DNA of 64,000 bases from Halichondria panicea (lineage: Eukaryota > Porifera > Demospongiae > Suberitida > Halichondriidae): assembly GCF_963675165.1 (NCBI RefSeq), contig NC_087379.1:2670201-2734200 (forward strand), in the 5' to 3' direction. Below, piece by piece: positions 63,921 to 64,000 of this stretch (its first letter is position 1; each line of letters opens with the position of its first letter). The notes below the pieces were generated by a model. That model had not been told where the DNA came from. It did no database searches and saw nothing but the letters and a program-made list of their open reading frames with translations. Both the position numbers and the translations under genes were made by a program.

Positions 63921-64000
63921 ACGTTGACTCTAGACCTATTTTAGAGTTTCATGCATGTTAAATAATTATTACATATCTCGCGAGCAGCCCGACGTCAGAG

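Overview
The window is nuclear DNA of an animal. It holds multi-exon genes with short GT-AG introns and near-full-length animal proteins: an EPS8-family actin regulator, plastin/fimbrin, the peroxisomal protease TYSND1, an ankyrin-repeat protein and xanthine dehydrogenase. The gene spacing, AT-rich introns and very many small inverted-repeat elements fit an early-branching animal, most likely a demosponge. This is an inference; no species marker is visible. I assembled exons by hand from splice signals and homology, and reading frames close across all introns in the five main complete genes.

Layout. (1) 1-6.4 kb: two genes of an unrecognised multi-pass membrane family, one cut by the window edge, with two decayed relics between them on opposite strands. 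(2) 6.4-9.6 kb: no gene, only repeats. (3) 9.6-18.5 kb, minus: a 22-exon EPS8-like gene with PTB, helical, SH3 and SAM-like parts plus a 377-codon last exon unlike vertebrate EPS8. (4) 18.9-36.1 kb, plus: three tandem plastins. Copy A is a pseudogene. Copy B carries three EF-hand modules before the actin-binding CH domains. Copy C is a normal plastin. (5) 36.4-39.5 kb, minus: TYSND1 ending in the peroxisomal signal SKL. (6) 40.5-44.2 kb: a deleted Ty3/gypsy-type LTR element with a 5-bp target duplication, an antisense captured sequence and a MITE nested in one LTR. (7) 44.5-48.4 kb, minus: ankyrin-repeat gene. (8) 48.4-51.1 kb: LINE remnants. (9) 51.2-63.9 kb, plus: 25-exon xanthine dehydrogenase whose introns hold nested MITEs and a large foldback element.

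There is no operon logic. EPS8 and plastin, both actin-bundle proteins in other animals, lie head to head and could share a promoter region. TYSND1 and xanthine dehydrogenase are both enzymes often linked to peroxisomes or purine oxidation, but nothing here ties them together.

The most unusual items are the six-EF-hand plastin, the retroelement with captured antisense sequence, the inverted TYSND1 exon fragment beside its own gene, MITEs with 7-bp target duplications, and the Lys in place of a key active-site Arg in xanthine dehydrogenase.
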